DNA of 64,000 nt, from contig NC_083337.1 of assembly GCF_019175385.1 (NCBI RefSeq), forward strand, positions 42,942,938 through 43,006,937. The letters are read 5' to 3'. Shown piece by piece: positions 26,748 through 37,975 of this stretch. Under the pieces are notes generated by a model. The model had not been told where the DNA came from. It saw only the letters and a list, made by a program, of their open reading frames with translations, and made no database searches. Origin of the DNA: Lycium barbarum. Taxonomy: Eukaryota; Streptophyta; Magnoliopsida; Solanales; Solanaceae. The number at the start of each line of letters is the position of its first letter. Position 1 is the first letter of the stretch. A program made the position numbers and the translations under genes.

Positions 26748-26783
26748 TGTTTATCGGTGTGTTGTGCACCACATCTATTAACA
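26748..26783 (+). other. Leader stem-loop (element 1)
   Basis: TGTTTAT paired with ATTAACA (one mismatch) around GGTG...CACC, at the same distance from the PBS as in the LARD leader and element 2. Confidence 0.45.
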
Positions 26784-26894
26784 GGAAGCTACAAGATATT
26801 TAGGATGTCATCTTTCCTTCTTATCTTAGATCGTGCGATAAAGCTATATTATTAGGGTGATTTTGTTTTCTAACAGACTATTACGTTTACAGCT

Positions 26895-28288
26895 ATGCCT
26901 CCGAAGAAAGCGACAGCTGCCCAGAAGGGTAAATAAATAGCAGGAGAAACTAGCCAGACTGGGAGAGTTACTAGGGCTCGTGCTCAGATTTTGCCTGAGG
27001 TTTTGCTTCAGTCCGCGAGTTCTGCCACACCGCAATTTCAGGAGGAACCTAGGGCAGCGACAACTCCGGGTTAGGGGGCGGCTCCACTTCCAGCTACCGA
27101 GGACCTAGCAGATGAGCCTCCAGCTCCTCAGCCAGCGGCGGAGGATAGAGCTATGAGGGATGCAGTTCAGTTACTCACCAGACTAGTGGCCGGACAGACT
27201 CGCAGGCAAGGACTAGGGGTTGACCAGGCAGATAGACATGACTGTCTGAGGGCCCGTGACTTCCTAAGTTGTAACCCTCCAGAATTTTTTGGGTCGAAGC
27301 CCGAGGAGGACCCGCAGGAGTTCGTTCGACAGATGCAGCGTATGCTGAGGTTAATTAAGGCTTCTGAGACTGAATCTGTGGAGTTAGCTTCGTATCGACT
27401 GCGGGACGTAGCTGTCAACTGGTATGAGTCGTGGGAGTTGTCTAGGGGCGCGGATGCTCCTCCAGCAGTGTGGGATGAGTTCGTGGAGGCTTTTCTTGGC
27501 CATTTTCTGCCTCCAGAAATGCGGCGAGCCAGAGTCGATAGATTCTTACGACTGAGGCAAAATGGAAGGAGCATTCGGGATTATAGTCTCGAGTTCGATT
27601 CGGTGGCTAGATATGCGCCTATCATTGTAGATGATATGACCGATAGGATGCATTGGTATGTGATGGGTTTGGATCGTTACATGGTTGATAGTTGTATGCT
27701 AATGGCCTCCCAGCCAGGGATGGATATCGCTCGTTGCAGGCGTATGCCCAGGGGATGGAGGATCGATACAGGGGGCGTCAGCCCGATAGAGACAATGACA
27801 GAGGCCAGCACAAGAGGGCTAGGTCAGCCGGCCATCCGGGTGAATTTCGAGGCAGGCAGCCTCAGCAGCAGCACAGTAGATATCCCTCTCAGCCAGCACG
27901 GAGTGCACCCCCACAACTCACTGGTAGGAGATTTTATAATACCGGGTATTCAGGAGCCGGTCAGAACTCCAAGGCTTCGGGTTCACCAATGCCTAGGGTT
28001 CCGAGTCAGTCGAGGCCACCCTTGCCTCGGTGTTCTCGATGTGGGAAACAACATTCTGGCGAATGTTATCGTGCTACAGGTGCTTGCTTTTCTTGCGGCC
28101 GGCAGGGCCATATTATGAGGGATTGCCCACTCGGGGGTAGTCCAGGCGGTGCAGCTCAGCCTATTAGATCAGTTGCTGGTTCATCTTCTTCTGTGGCTGT
28201 GCGCCCTATGGCGCAGGGTTTCCAGGTACCAGCAGGCCGCGGTAGAGGTCGTGGCGGAGCTTCCAGTTCTAGCGGTCCTTCGAACCGC
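26895..28288 (+). pseudogene. gag: gag of element 1 (nucleocapsid/capsid), broken
   Basis: Structural polyprotein of the particle, with an RNA-binding zinc knuckle. The start MPPKK at 26895 is chosen because element 2 gag starts MPPKR in the same context and both lie about 190 nt after the PBS, just after an acceptor-like TTTACAG. In-frame stops fall at 26934 and 27072; from 27153 a long open frame covers the retrotransposon Gag domain (FGSKPEEDPQEF, then ELASYRLRDVAVNWYESW and FLPPEMRRARVDRFLRLRQ). Near 27735 a one-base loss moves the frame (0 to 2), and the rest continues in the frame open from 27692. The CCHC knuckle [14 protein letters not shown] lies at about 28087-28128. The boundary with protease is approximate. 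Not functional as it stands. Confidence 0.9.
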
Positions 28289-29620
28289 ATATATGCCTTG
28301 TCTACTAGGCAGGATCAGGAGGCGTCACCTAATGTGGTTACAGGTATGCTATCGATTTTGTCTCGAGATGTGTATGCATTGATAGACCCAGGATGCACAT
28401 TATCATATATTTCCCCACTTGTTGCTAGTAGAATTACGATAAAACCCGAATCGATAGAACCATTTGAGGTAGCTACACCAGTAGGAGATTCTGTTATAGC
28501 AAGACAAGTATATAGAGACTGCTCAGTGAACATATATAGTCGTTGCACTAAGGCAGATTTGATAGAACTAGATATGACTGAGTTTGATGTTATTATGGGT
28601 ATGGATTGGTTAGCTTTTTGTTATGCTAACGTCGACTGTCGAGGCAAGATAGTCAGATTTAAGTTCCCAGGAGAGCCGAAGATAGAGTGCATGGGAAATA
28701 CAGCATCGCCGAGGGGTAAGTTTATTTCATACCTCAAGGAAAGGAAGATAGTCAAAAAAGGTTATATCTATCATCTGGTACGGGTACACGACCTGAAGGC
28801 AGAGGCGCCGACTATTCAGTCAGTGCTAGTGGTTAGCGAGTTTCCCGATGTATTCCCAGATGAACTCCGAGGCCTTCCGCCTGAACGGGAGATAGAGTTC
28901 GCTATAGACGTATTACCAGACACTCAGCCCATATCTATTCCTCCTTACAGAATGGCACCTGCAGAACTGAAGGAACTGAAGGAGCAACTGAAAGATCTAC
29001 TAGAAAAGGGCTTCATCAGGCGTAGTACATCACCTTGGGGAGCACCGGTATTATTTGTAAAGAAGAAGGATGGGTCGCTGCGAATGTGTATTGATTATAG
29101 GCAGCTGAATAAAGTAACCATAAAGAACAGGTATCCTCTCCCCAGGATCGATGATCTATTAGACCAGTTGCAGGGTGCTAAGTATTTCTCGAAGATACAC
29201 ATGCGGTCAGGTTATCACCAGTTGCGGGTAAAGGAGGCAGACATTCCGAAGACTGCATTCAGGACCCGATACGGGCATTACGAATTTAGAGTGATGTCCT
29301 TTGGGTTGACCAATGCTCCAGCGGTATTTATGGATCTGATGAACAGAGTGTTCAAGCCATTTCTTGACCTGTTCGTAATTGTATTCATTGATGATATTCT
29401 GTTCTATTCACGATCAGAAGAGGAGCATGCAGATCATTTGAGAACGGTACTTAGGGTGCTCCAGCACCAGAAATTGTATGCTATGTTCTCTAAATGTCAA
29501 TTCTGGTTGACTTCTGTAGCATTCTTGGGACATATTAATGGAGCTGATGGCGTTCGGGTAGATACACAGAAGATTGAGGCGGTGAAGACTTGGCCTAGAC
29601 CTACGACACCTACTGAATGA
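28289..29620 (+). pseudogene. pol: pol: protease and reverse transcriptase of element 1, damaged
   Basis: Same open frame as the gag C-terminus (27692-29620, 642 codons). The aspartic protease is recognised by [13 protein letters not shown] and the downstream MGMDWL. RT follows with the usual [14 protein letters not shown] lead-in, then [46 protein letters not shown], the FGLTNAP region and the catalytic-box FIDDILFYS. In motif A, where the family has the first catalytic Asp (KIDLRSGYHQ-like), this copy reads [10 protein letters not shown]: the codon at 29198-29200 is CAC, so an essential residue is lost. The frame ends at 29618-29620 because of a short TGAA duplication (about 29616-29623) just before the conserved RT thumb/connection region. 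Confidence 0.92.
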
Positions 29621-30170
29621 AGTACGCAGCTTTCTGGGGCTAGCAGGGTATTACAGAAGGTTCGTAGAGAAGTTTCCCTCAATTTCAGCACCTTTAACGA
29701 GACTAACCCAGAAGGCAGCTAAGTTCTAGTGGACCGACGCTTGTGAGCGGAGCTTCCAATTGCTGAAAGATAAATTGACTACAGCCCCAGTTCTAACTCT
29801 TCCTGAGGGACCGGATGGCTATGTCATTTATTGTGATGCTTCCGGTGTTGGGGTAGGTTGTGTGCTGATGCAGCATGGCAAAGTTATAGCCTATGCCTCC
29901 CGACAGCTCAGAAAGCACGAAAGAAATTATCCCACCCATGACCTGGAATTAGCAGCGGTGATTCATGCTTTAAAAATATGGAGACATTATTTATATGGTG
30001 TGCATGTGGACATTTATACAGATCATAAAACTCTCCAGTACATCTTTAAGCAGAAGGAGCTGAATTTGCGGCAGCGGCGGTGGTTAGAGTTGCTGAAGGA
30101 CTATGATGTTGACATTCTATACCACCAAGGGAAAGCAAATGTTGTAGCAGATGAACTCAGTCTTAGATCC
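29621..30170 (+). pseudogene. pol: pol: RT connection and RNase H of element 1
   Basis: The frame changes after 29620. A conserved FLGLAGYYRRFVEKF-like stretch continues at about 29632-29680, then a TAG at 29727-29729 follows KF, where the family has a glutamine or similar before WTDACE. From 29760 the frame is open. RNase H is supported by its catalytic acidic positions in [10 protein letters not shown], the Glu of DLELAAV and the Asp of [11 protein letters not shown], then WLELLKDYD. The end motif is altered: ADELSLRS instead of the usual ADALSR. The RNase H removes genomic RNA during reverse transcription; this copy is interrupted upstream. Confidence 0.88.
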
Positions 30171-31796
30171 ATGGGTAGTTTGGCGAACGTACAACAAGAG
30201 CAGAAGGAGATAGTCCGTGAGATTCGCCAGCTAGCTAGTTTGGGAATCCGTTTGGCTGATTCTGAAAATGGCAGGGTTTCTGTTCTGGGGGTTGCTGAGT
30301 CCTCTATCATAGAAGAGATAAAGAAACACCAGTACAAGGACCCTATCCTTGTACATAATAGGGATACAACTCTTCAAAAGGAAGAGACCCCATTTAAGGT
30401 TGCACCTGACGGGGTACTACGATACAAAGATAGATTATGTGTACCTGAGGTTGCAGGGTTACGACAACAGGTGATGGGAGAGGCATACTGTGCCTGTTAT
30501 TCTATTCATCCAGGGTCAACGAAGATGTATCATGACCTCAGATGCTTGTATTGGTGGGATGGCATGAAGAAGGATATAGCAGAGTTTGTTGCCCAATGTC
30601 CAAATTGTCAGCAGGTTAAGGTTGAGCACCAGAAGCCTGGAGGACTATTACAGGAGATGGAGATTCTGACCTGGAAGTGGGAGGTGATCAATATGGACTT
30701 CGTCATAGGTTTACCTCGCACTCTTCGAAAATATGACTCTGTTTGGGTCATCGTTGGTAGGTTGACAAAGTCAGCTCATCTCCTTCCAGTCAGGACTACA
30801 TATTCAGCTGAGGATTATGTCAGGTTGTACCTTAAGGAGATAGTGAGACTTCGCGGGGTTCCCACAACTATTATTTCTGATAGAGGAGCCCAGTTCACAA
30901 CTAACTTCTGGAGATCCTTCCAGGAGGGATTGGGGACATAAGTGAGTCTCAGCACGGCGTTTCACCCTCAGACCGACGGACAGGCCGAGCATACCATTCA
31001 AACACTACAAGACATGTTACGAGCATGTGTTATGGATTTCCGGGGTAGCTGGGATGATCATTTGCCACTTATTGAGTTCGCCTATAATAACAGCTACCAT
31101 TCGAGTATCCAGATGGCACCGTATGAGGCCTTGTATGGGAGGAAGTGCAGATCACCTATTGGCTGGTTTGATGTTGGAGAAACCAAGTTGATAGGCCCAG
31201 ATATGATTCAGCAGGCTGTTGAAAAAGTGAAGCTTATCCAAGAAATATTACTGGCAGCCCAGAGTCGGCAGAAATCATATGCAGATAATCGACATCGACA
31301 CTTATAATTTTAGGTTGGTGATTGGGTATTTCCGAAGGTGTCGCCCATGAAAGGTGTTATGAGATTTGGCAAGAAAGGGAAGCTAAGTCCGAGATATATT
31401 GGACCTTATCAGATTGTCTGCAGAGTGGGCCAAGTTGCCTACGAATTAGACCTACCGGCTGATTTAGAAGCAGTGCATCCAGTCTTCCATGTGTCAATGC
31501 TTCGGAAATGTATAGGTGATCCTTCCAGAGTATTCCCTATAAATGATGTCCAAGTCACAGAGGAAATATCATACGAGGAGCAGCCTATAGCCATACTTGA
31601 TCGGCAGGTTAGGAGGTTACGGACTAAGGACGTGGCTTCCGTCAAATTATTATGGCGAAAGAACAATAGGGAAGAGATGACTTGGGAAGCCGAGGAGGAG
31701 ATGAAAGACAAGTATCCCTACGTGTTCTCTACGCCTACAGGTAACTTCAATCCCTCACTTGATTATATTAATTGCCTGATGAACTGTATGTTATGA
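30171..31796 (+). pseudogene. pol: pol: integrase with chromodomain-like tail, element 1
   Basis: The N-terminal zinc module ([10 protein letters not shown] then CPNCQQVK) is at about 30506-30620. The core starts with NMDFVIGLP (first Asp), has SDRGAQFT (second Asp) and, after a TAA at 30939-30941, PQTDGQAEHT with the Glu. The usual VDRLTKSAH reads VGRLTKSAH here. Two more stops, TAA 31305-31307 and TAG 31311-31313, interrupt the GDWVF region. The final open stretch (31338-31796) has the C-terminal FGKKGKLSPRYIGPYQI and HPVFHVSMLRKC motifs and then a chromodomain-like tail with VKLLWRKN and MTWEAEEEM. Such tails direct integration to heterochromatin in chromoviruses. Most stops replace residues that are usually Gln, as C-to-T decay would give. 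Confidence 0.92.
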
Positions 31797-31889
31797 CGAT
31801 AAGGGAGAAGCCCTAAAATTTCTATAGGACCTTACTGGACCAATTCAACATTCGAGGACGAATGTTCTAAAGGGGGGGGGGGGCGAGAA
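31797..31889 (+). other. 3' untranslated stretch, hairpin and polypurine tract of element 1
   Basis: Short spacer after the pol end. A perfect 8-bp stem AACATTCG/CGAATGTT with loop AGGA occupies 31847-31866, followed by the tract at about 31869-31889 with an unusually long G run (12 G) broken by GCGAGAA before the LTR. The PPT primes plus-strand synthesis. Confidence 0.85.
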
Positions 31890-34800
31890 TGTTAGACCCC
31901 GTATTTTATACGTCGAATTATTCGCGGAGGAATCGACGTGAGATAGAAACCTCGGATTTTTAATTTCTAAACTAGAACTAATCGGTTATAAATTTTACTT
32001 AGTATAAAAATGTTATTGGAGATTAGGAATTACATAATTGTGGTGTTAAGTAAAAATTTGTGACAATAATGAGTCAACAAGAGCATTAACGTCCAAGGTA
32101 AAAGGATGACTCAAAGTCATCTAAAATAACGTTAATGGAAGACATACAAATGTGCAAATAAATGTTGATTCATCCACTACATTTTCAATATATTGTGGAC
32201 AATTAAATTGGAATAAATATGCATGTTACATTCGGCCATAGGACTGAAATTTGGAGGAGAAAAAGTTAGTCATGCAATTGAATAATGAAGCATCCACTAC
32301 TTTATGAAAGTATACATTATTTTGTGAAGACATAACATGGTGGAGGGATCATTTCACATTAAAAATTGATCATTCATCTTGGTATGATTTCAAAGGACAA
32401 AGGGTGGTGTATGAATCATTCAACACACTTACAATTGTCTTGTAAACAATTGAAAAGAAAGAAGAAAGGAGACAAAGGGGGGTGTTCGGCCAAGGAGTCT
32501 AGCCGAAAGTTGAGGGGAAAAAATTAGAAAATTTTAAGTGTAAAGTTAATGGAATGACTCATGCCATAAGTGGAGCATGTGCCAACTTTTAGGAATCAAA
32601 GTTGAACAAAATATTGACCAATAAATCAGCCATCACAATTCATTTCAACTACACAACACAAAGAAAGAAAAACCTAAACCTAGTGAGAGAATGCATTCTG
32701 CCACCTTGGCTGATTTTGAGCTCTTTGAGTCTTGATCCAAAAATTATTTTCCAAGGTGTTTCAACCCTTTAGAAGGTCCCTAGAACGTGAAGATAGTCTT
32801 TGGAGCAACAAGAACCATTTCCATCTCAATTCACAAACTCTAGCCAAGTTGAGAAGTCAAGTTGTCAAGGTAAGATCTAACTTTCTTTTGCATGTATTAA
32901 GGGTGATGTAGATGTGTGAATATAAGTTGTATGCATGAACTAAGGTGTGTTGATGTTGGAACATGATAATAACCATGAGGTTATAGGTGTTGATGTTGAA
33001 GTATGGTTGTAACTTGATGAACATGAATCGCATGCATAAAATCATGAACGTTGGTGTTGGAATGTTGTTGTGACCAAGGGGACTGTTTTGGTGGAATTAA
33101 TGAACTAATTTTCTTTAATAAATATGGATGTTACTATCATAGATCTCATGGTAAAAATAATGAAAAGAATTGGAAGGTTAAAGGTGAAGTTGTGTTAGTA
33201 TGAAAATAAAGTGAATCTATGATTTTATGTGAGTGATGTTGAAGCATGTTGAAACCGTGTGTGGACTGTTTTGTGAGGAAGTTAGTGAACTTTTTTTACT
33301 TGATATTTTGATTGTTATTATCATGAAATTTATGATGGAAATGAAGGTGTTTAATGGTTGCAGTTGAAACTAAAGTCGTTTGTGAGTTGTTGTAAGGATT
33401 ATAGAAATGACGATATAGCTTAGTTGCGTATGAATTGATGTTGTACTGGTCATGTGGATAGCTGGTCATAACTTACTGAAATTATATGAAAAGAAGACAT
33501 GAAATAATGTGTAAAAATCCTATGTGTTTGTCTTAGTATGTTCGTAAACGTTTGCAAGAATTCCGAACATTGCTATGTTGTCGGTTTGGGACTGTTTTGG
33601 ATGTGTTGTTGGTTAGGGACTGTTTTGGACTTGTGTTTTCATTAAGTTGGAAAGACTAATTATAAGTTAATAGTATACATCATATTGTATGTTGGATGGG
33701 CTGTTATAAGTTGTTACATGCAAACGTTAAGGCTATAAACTATTAGAAGTAACTTGAGAATGTCGTAGCCGTATGTGAATCGTTATTGCATGTTATGAAT
33801 GTGGGCTGTTTGGAATGTTTTGTGGGCTGCCCGGATTGGTATTGAACACATAATTATTGATGTTGGATTGGTTGTGTGTGGTTGGTTTGGATACAAGAGA
33901 AAACGTCGTCTAAACATCTAGAAAGGAGTTACTAACGTTAGAATACGTTTTGAATCTCCTCGTAACTTAAACGTAGTTGTTGGCACCTTAATATAGGTCG
34001 AACTATTATTGGGCAGCGTATACACACTGTGTGATGAATAAGCTCAAAAGGTATGTGAAGCTAACCCTTCTCTCTTTTGGCATGATCGTTGTGAAATGAA
34101 TCTACGATATATATACGATTCCAAAGGAAATTCCTATTCCTAGAGCCACTAGGATGGCTATTGATCTTGATTCCCATAATTTATGTTTTGGTTCATATAT
34201 ATTGATATATACACATGATTTCAAAGTTCCATTTTGATATAATCCACAGGGACGTCCGAAAGGTATATGAGATGACTATTATTTGAAATTTGCGAACGAT
34301 GGTTCGTGTTGACTATTCTATTGAGTCCATAAAAAATGTTTTAAATTGCATATAGTTTCTCACTACTCTGCTCGTGCATATCTCATTATATCTTTCACCG
34401 AGTCCCGAGCCGGGTATGTTATCGTGCACACTTCCACTGCATTGTTCGTCGAGTTCCTCATTAAAGGGCCGGGTACAATATATATGTATATATTCTGGAG
34501 TTATGCTGTGTTATGGTGTTATGCTGTGTTATGATGTTATGCTGTGTTACGGAGTTATGCTGTGTTACGGAGTTATATTATATTCTAGAGTATGCTGTGT
34601 TATGGTGCCAGAGACGGGGTGGCGACCATGTTCACCGAGTCCCATAATGGGGCCGGATATAATATATGATAATGACATGCATCATTATGTTTCGAAAGCA
34701 AGCATTTGGTATTCTGATTATTGTACCAATTTTCTGTACCCCTTATTTCAGTTATAATCCTGTTTACTGTATTTCATGCTTTACATGCTCAGTACATATT

Positions 34801-35321
34801 CCGTGCTGACCCCCTTTCTTCGGGGGGCTGCGTTTCATGCCCGCAGGTGCAGATACTCGCTTTGGTGATCCGACAGCTTAAGATTTCCCTTCTGCTATTT
34901 TGGAGAGTTCCGTTGTTCCGGAGCCTAGACTGTGGTATAGACCCTTTTGATCTAAATATATGCATATGTTGTTTAAGGGTACGACGGGGCCCTGTCCCGT
35001 CATATTTTTACTGTTGAAACTCTTAGAGGTCTGTGGACATGTGTGTGGGTCGTATTCAGACGTGATCAGTTGTGCGTGTGTTATCAGTATGCTTATTCTA
35101 TCATGGTAGCAGCCTCGTCGGCTTGCAAATATTATCATGTTGTGGTAGCAGCCTTGTCGGCTTGCATTTATATGAATATTTATGTGGCTGTTCTGAGACC
35201 ATGGTTTGGTCGTTATATGATCCATATTGAATTTGTTGTGAAATGAACATATGGCTAAAGAGTATGTATACGGGTGTCCAGGTCGGGCACCTGTCACGGC
35301 CTACCGGGTTGTGTCGTGACA
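31890..35321 (+). mobile_element. 3' LTR of element 1 (3432 bp)
   Basis: Starts TGTTAGACCCC, ends GTGTCGTGACA. It retains the stretch deleted in the 5' LTR, including donor-like CAAG/GTAAG at 32879/32880. Second donor AAAAG/GTATG at 34050/34051. It also has a low-complexity series of GTGTTATG-type repeats near 34498-34600 (25855-25975 in the 5' LTR). Confidence 0.92.
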
Positions 35322-37975
35322 TCTTACACTTGCATTTCTCTCATCCGCTTCCCCCCTTTTGGGTGTACCTACCTCATTATCTATTTATATTCTGCTCTAT
35401 GTCCCCATTTCAAATTTTCAAATTCATATTATTCTTTTTCCAATACATTTTGTATACTACACCATATCCATGTCTTTTCTTTATCAGTTATAACTTAGAT
35501 TACCCATGTACGAAACCTTAACACAATCACGAGGCGATGAGAACTTTTCTATGTGTGGTACAAAATCTCATCTAACCATTTTATACTCAAGTAGTGCAAC
35601 CCATGTAGGAACTCATCTAAGGCCACATTCCACTTACTCCAATTCGTATTTAATCAGTACTTATAGTCGTTCCAAATGCTCAATTGGTTAGCACTTATAT
35701 TCCGATGATAAGTTTCCAAAGTTCTCTTGTAGTATTATCTTTATCCCACCGGATATCATCTGTTTCCTCTAATAAATTTACAATACATTATTTGATCCTT
35801 AGTTCTACAGTCCTTGTTCTTTAAGGATTTCACTATTTCCGAGGTGAAGTCATATATATGCAGCACCCCTTTATGCCTTATGCCCTTTCACCCTTGTTGT
35901 GTATTCGACACTAACTTCTAACTTATTCAAAATCATACCAAATTCGTCTTAATAATGGTCTTATCTTACCACCTTGTCGTCGTACTGCACCCTTAAGTTC
36001 GCAACTATATATTTTCCTTTCTATCTTATGCTCGTACTCAATTGATTATGTCTATCTTGGGTGCTTCCTTTAGTATTCCTTTCGTTTCTCCAGTCTATGT
36101 CCATCATTTATTTTGTGCACGAGGAATCTCATGCTACCCCTGTATCCTTCGGAACACACCACTCCTGCATAATCCATTTCTCTTTTTCAAAGTGTATTCT
36201 GTTCATCCCTATTTGTTCTTACCATCCCAGTCATTTTCTGGCACTTATTCTGCTTCGTTGCTCATCTTTTGGTAGTTTGGTTTTTCGCAACTCGGTCACT
36301 TGTATTGCTCGTGTTCTCGGCTAGACATGTCGTAACCAATTACTGCACTGTTATCTCGCTCGCTTCCCTCTTATTTCCTTCTTTCGATTAACTCCTTCTT
36401 TCCTTGTGCTCGCTTCCATTTCCGTCATCGCATAATCTTTATTCTGAACTTTCCCGATAGAACTTTATAAGGCTTTCTCATTCGTTCTATACCCTGCCTT
36501 TCCATTTCGTATTTGCCTTTATACTTTAGTCACATAGATCACGTCATATCTTTTAGTCACTTCCTCACCGGGCTTTACTCATTCTCATAACAATCCTTAT
36601 GGTAGTCACGTTACATCCTGTTCGTAATCCATCCTATAACGTAACACTTCTTAACCTTATTCACGATTCTTACTATGTTTTAATTACATTTTGTGGAGTA
36701 GGCGTATTTAACCCTTCACCCTTTCTGATCAATCTTATCCTTAATATCTCACAAGCTGTCTTATCAATACCTTCATAATTTGTCATAATTCTTTCTCCTC
36801 CGTACTTTTATCTCAATCAGACTATTACTCCTTTTAACTTTAAACTCGTCGTAATTTGTCCCTACTTATCAGTTCACTCGATACCTCAATAAAATGTTTT
36901 GTTAAGCTTTGCCACCTTTTTCTAAATCATCCTTTAGTATCACAAGCCCTTCCAAATTATCCTAGCATCTCATCAACAATGCGTGAAACACATGATCCTA
37001 GACAGCCTACAAGTTTGAGTTTTCCTTCCACAAATTCCATCTCCAATTAGTTGATTAAAAACTAATAAACTCAAGGACATGATGAAATGCTACCTCGAGA
37101 ACACACTCCCACTCCCACTCCAAGGTTACGTCACCATGATGCATCCTCCGAAACTACACAAGAAGAACTAGAATCCGCCAAGCACAACGAGACTTCTATT
37201 GCTTAATTCACACAGTTTACCCTCAGATTTTTATTTTGGGCCATGAAAGAACTATTTGGTTCACAAACTACTTGCTGTATGATTTGTACTCTTCCAATAA
37301 AGTGAAACCTAAGTGCTGGAAATTTTCGCCCTACAACATGAGCCTTTTTCTAAGGTAAAATGTTGTTGGATGGTATTTTGGTCCGTTCAAATGAATTCCA
37401 AACTTTGCTACTCATATATGCCTATTCGAAATAAAATTTTCCAAATAAGAATGGTGCCTCTTACGGATGACATGGAGGGTATCTCTTAAAGATTTAGTCT
37501 AACATAATAAATTTTTCCTATCGGTATCGACTTTCAAGACATATTATAAACTTATACCTCATTCTTTTTTTTTCTATTTCTAGAAAATTTGAGCAGAGTT
37601 TCCTCTATACTTCTTACTATCCCAAAACCTTCACGCAGGAAATACCAACAATGCCTCACAGGGCCAACATATATACGCATATATGATATCGTATCATAGC
37701 CACACAGGGCTCCCAATTTGCAGTAAAAAGTATAAGGATGTTAAAACTTACCTCATATATCACACCTCGAGACGTACTTGATCCTTTAGCGATCTGTCCT
37801 GTTATACCTTCCTATCTACCTCCCCTTTCATTCTTCAACTTTACATTTCAATCATACTTCAATATTCTTACCTTATCCGACATGCATCTTTCGCACCGTT
37901 GCTTACCTGTGTACTTTGTAGCTTCCAATATCATCAGTCACTTTCTCCGAGGATGAACTGCTCTAATACCACTTT

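Larger units (their letters stand above)
23381..35321 (+). mobile_element. Element 1: decayed coding Ty3/gypsy chromovirus-type element
   Basis: 11.9 kb with two LTRs (23381-26688 and 31890-35321), PBS, gag-pol and PPT in canonical Ty3/gypsy order PR-RT-RNase H-integrase, ending in a chromodomain-like tail as in Tekay/Del elements. The reading frame is broken by at least five in-frame stops beyond the two near the gag start, plus two frameshifts, so it cannot act alone now. The flanks are GTTTT on the left and TCTTA on the right: no target duplication. Its leader and LTR 3' end closely match the minus-strand LARD array into which it is inserted. Confidence 0.93.
22373..37975 (-). mobile_element. 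INT3, LARD internal region split by element 1
   Basis: 22373-23380 and 35322-37975 together form one internal region of about 3.66 kb. Compared with INT2 it lacks a block near the PBS end: at about 37949 the text jumps from CTTTCTC to CGAGGATGAAC, removing the candidate exon's 3' part and the leader stem-loop. The PBS at 37960-37971 has one mismatch. A nested plus-strand element interrupts it. Confidence 0.87.
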
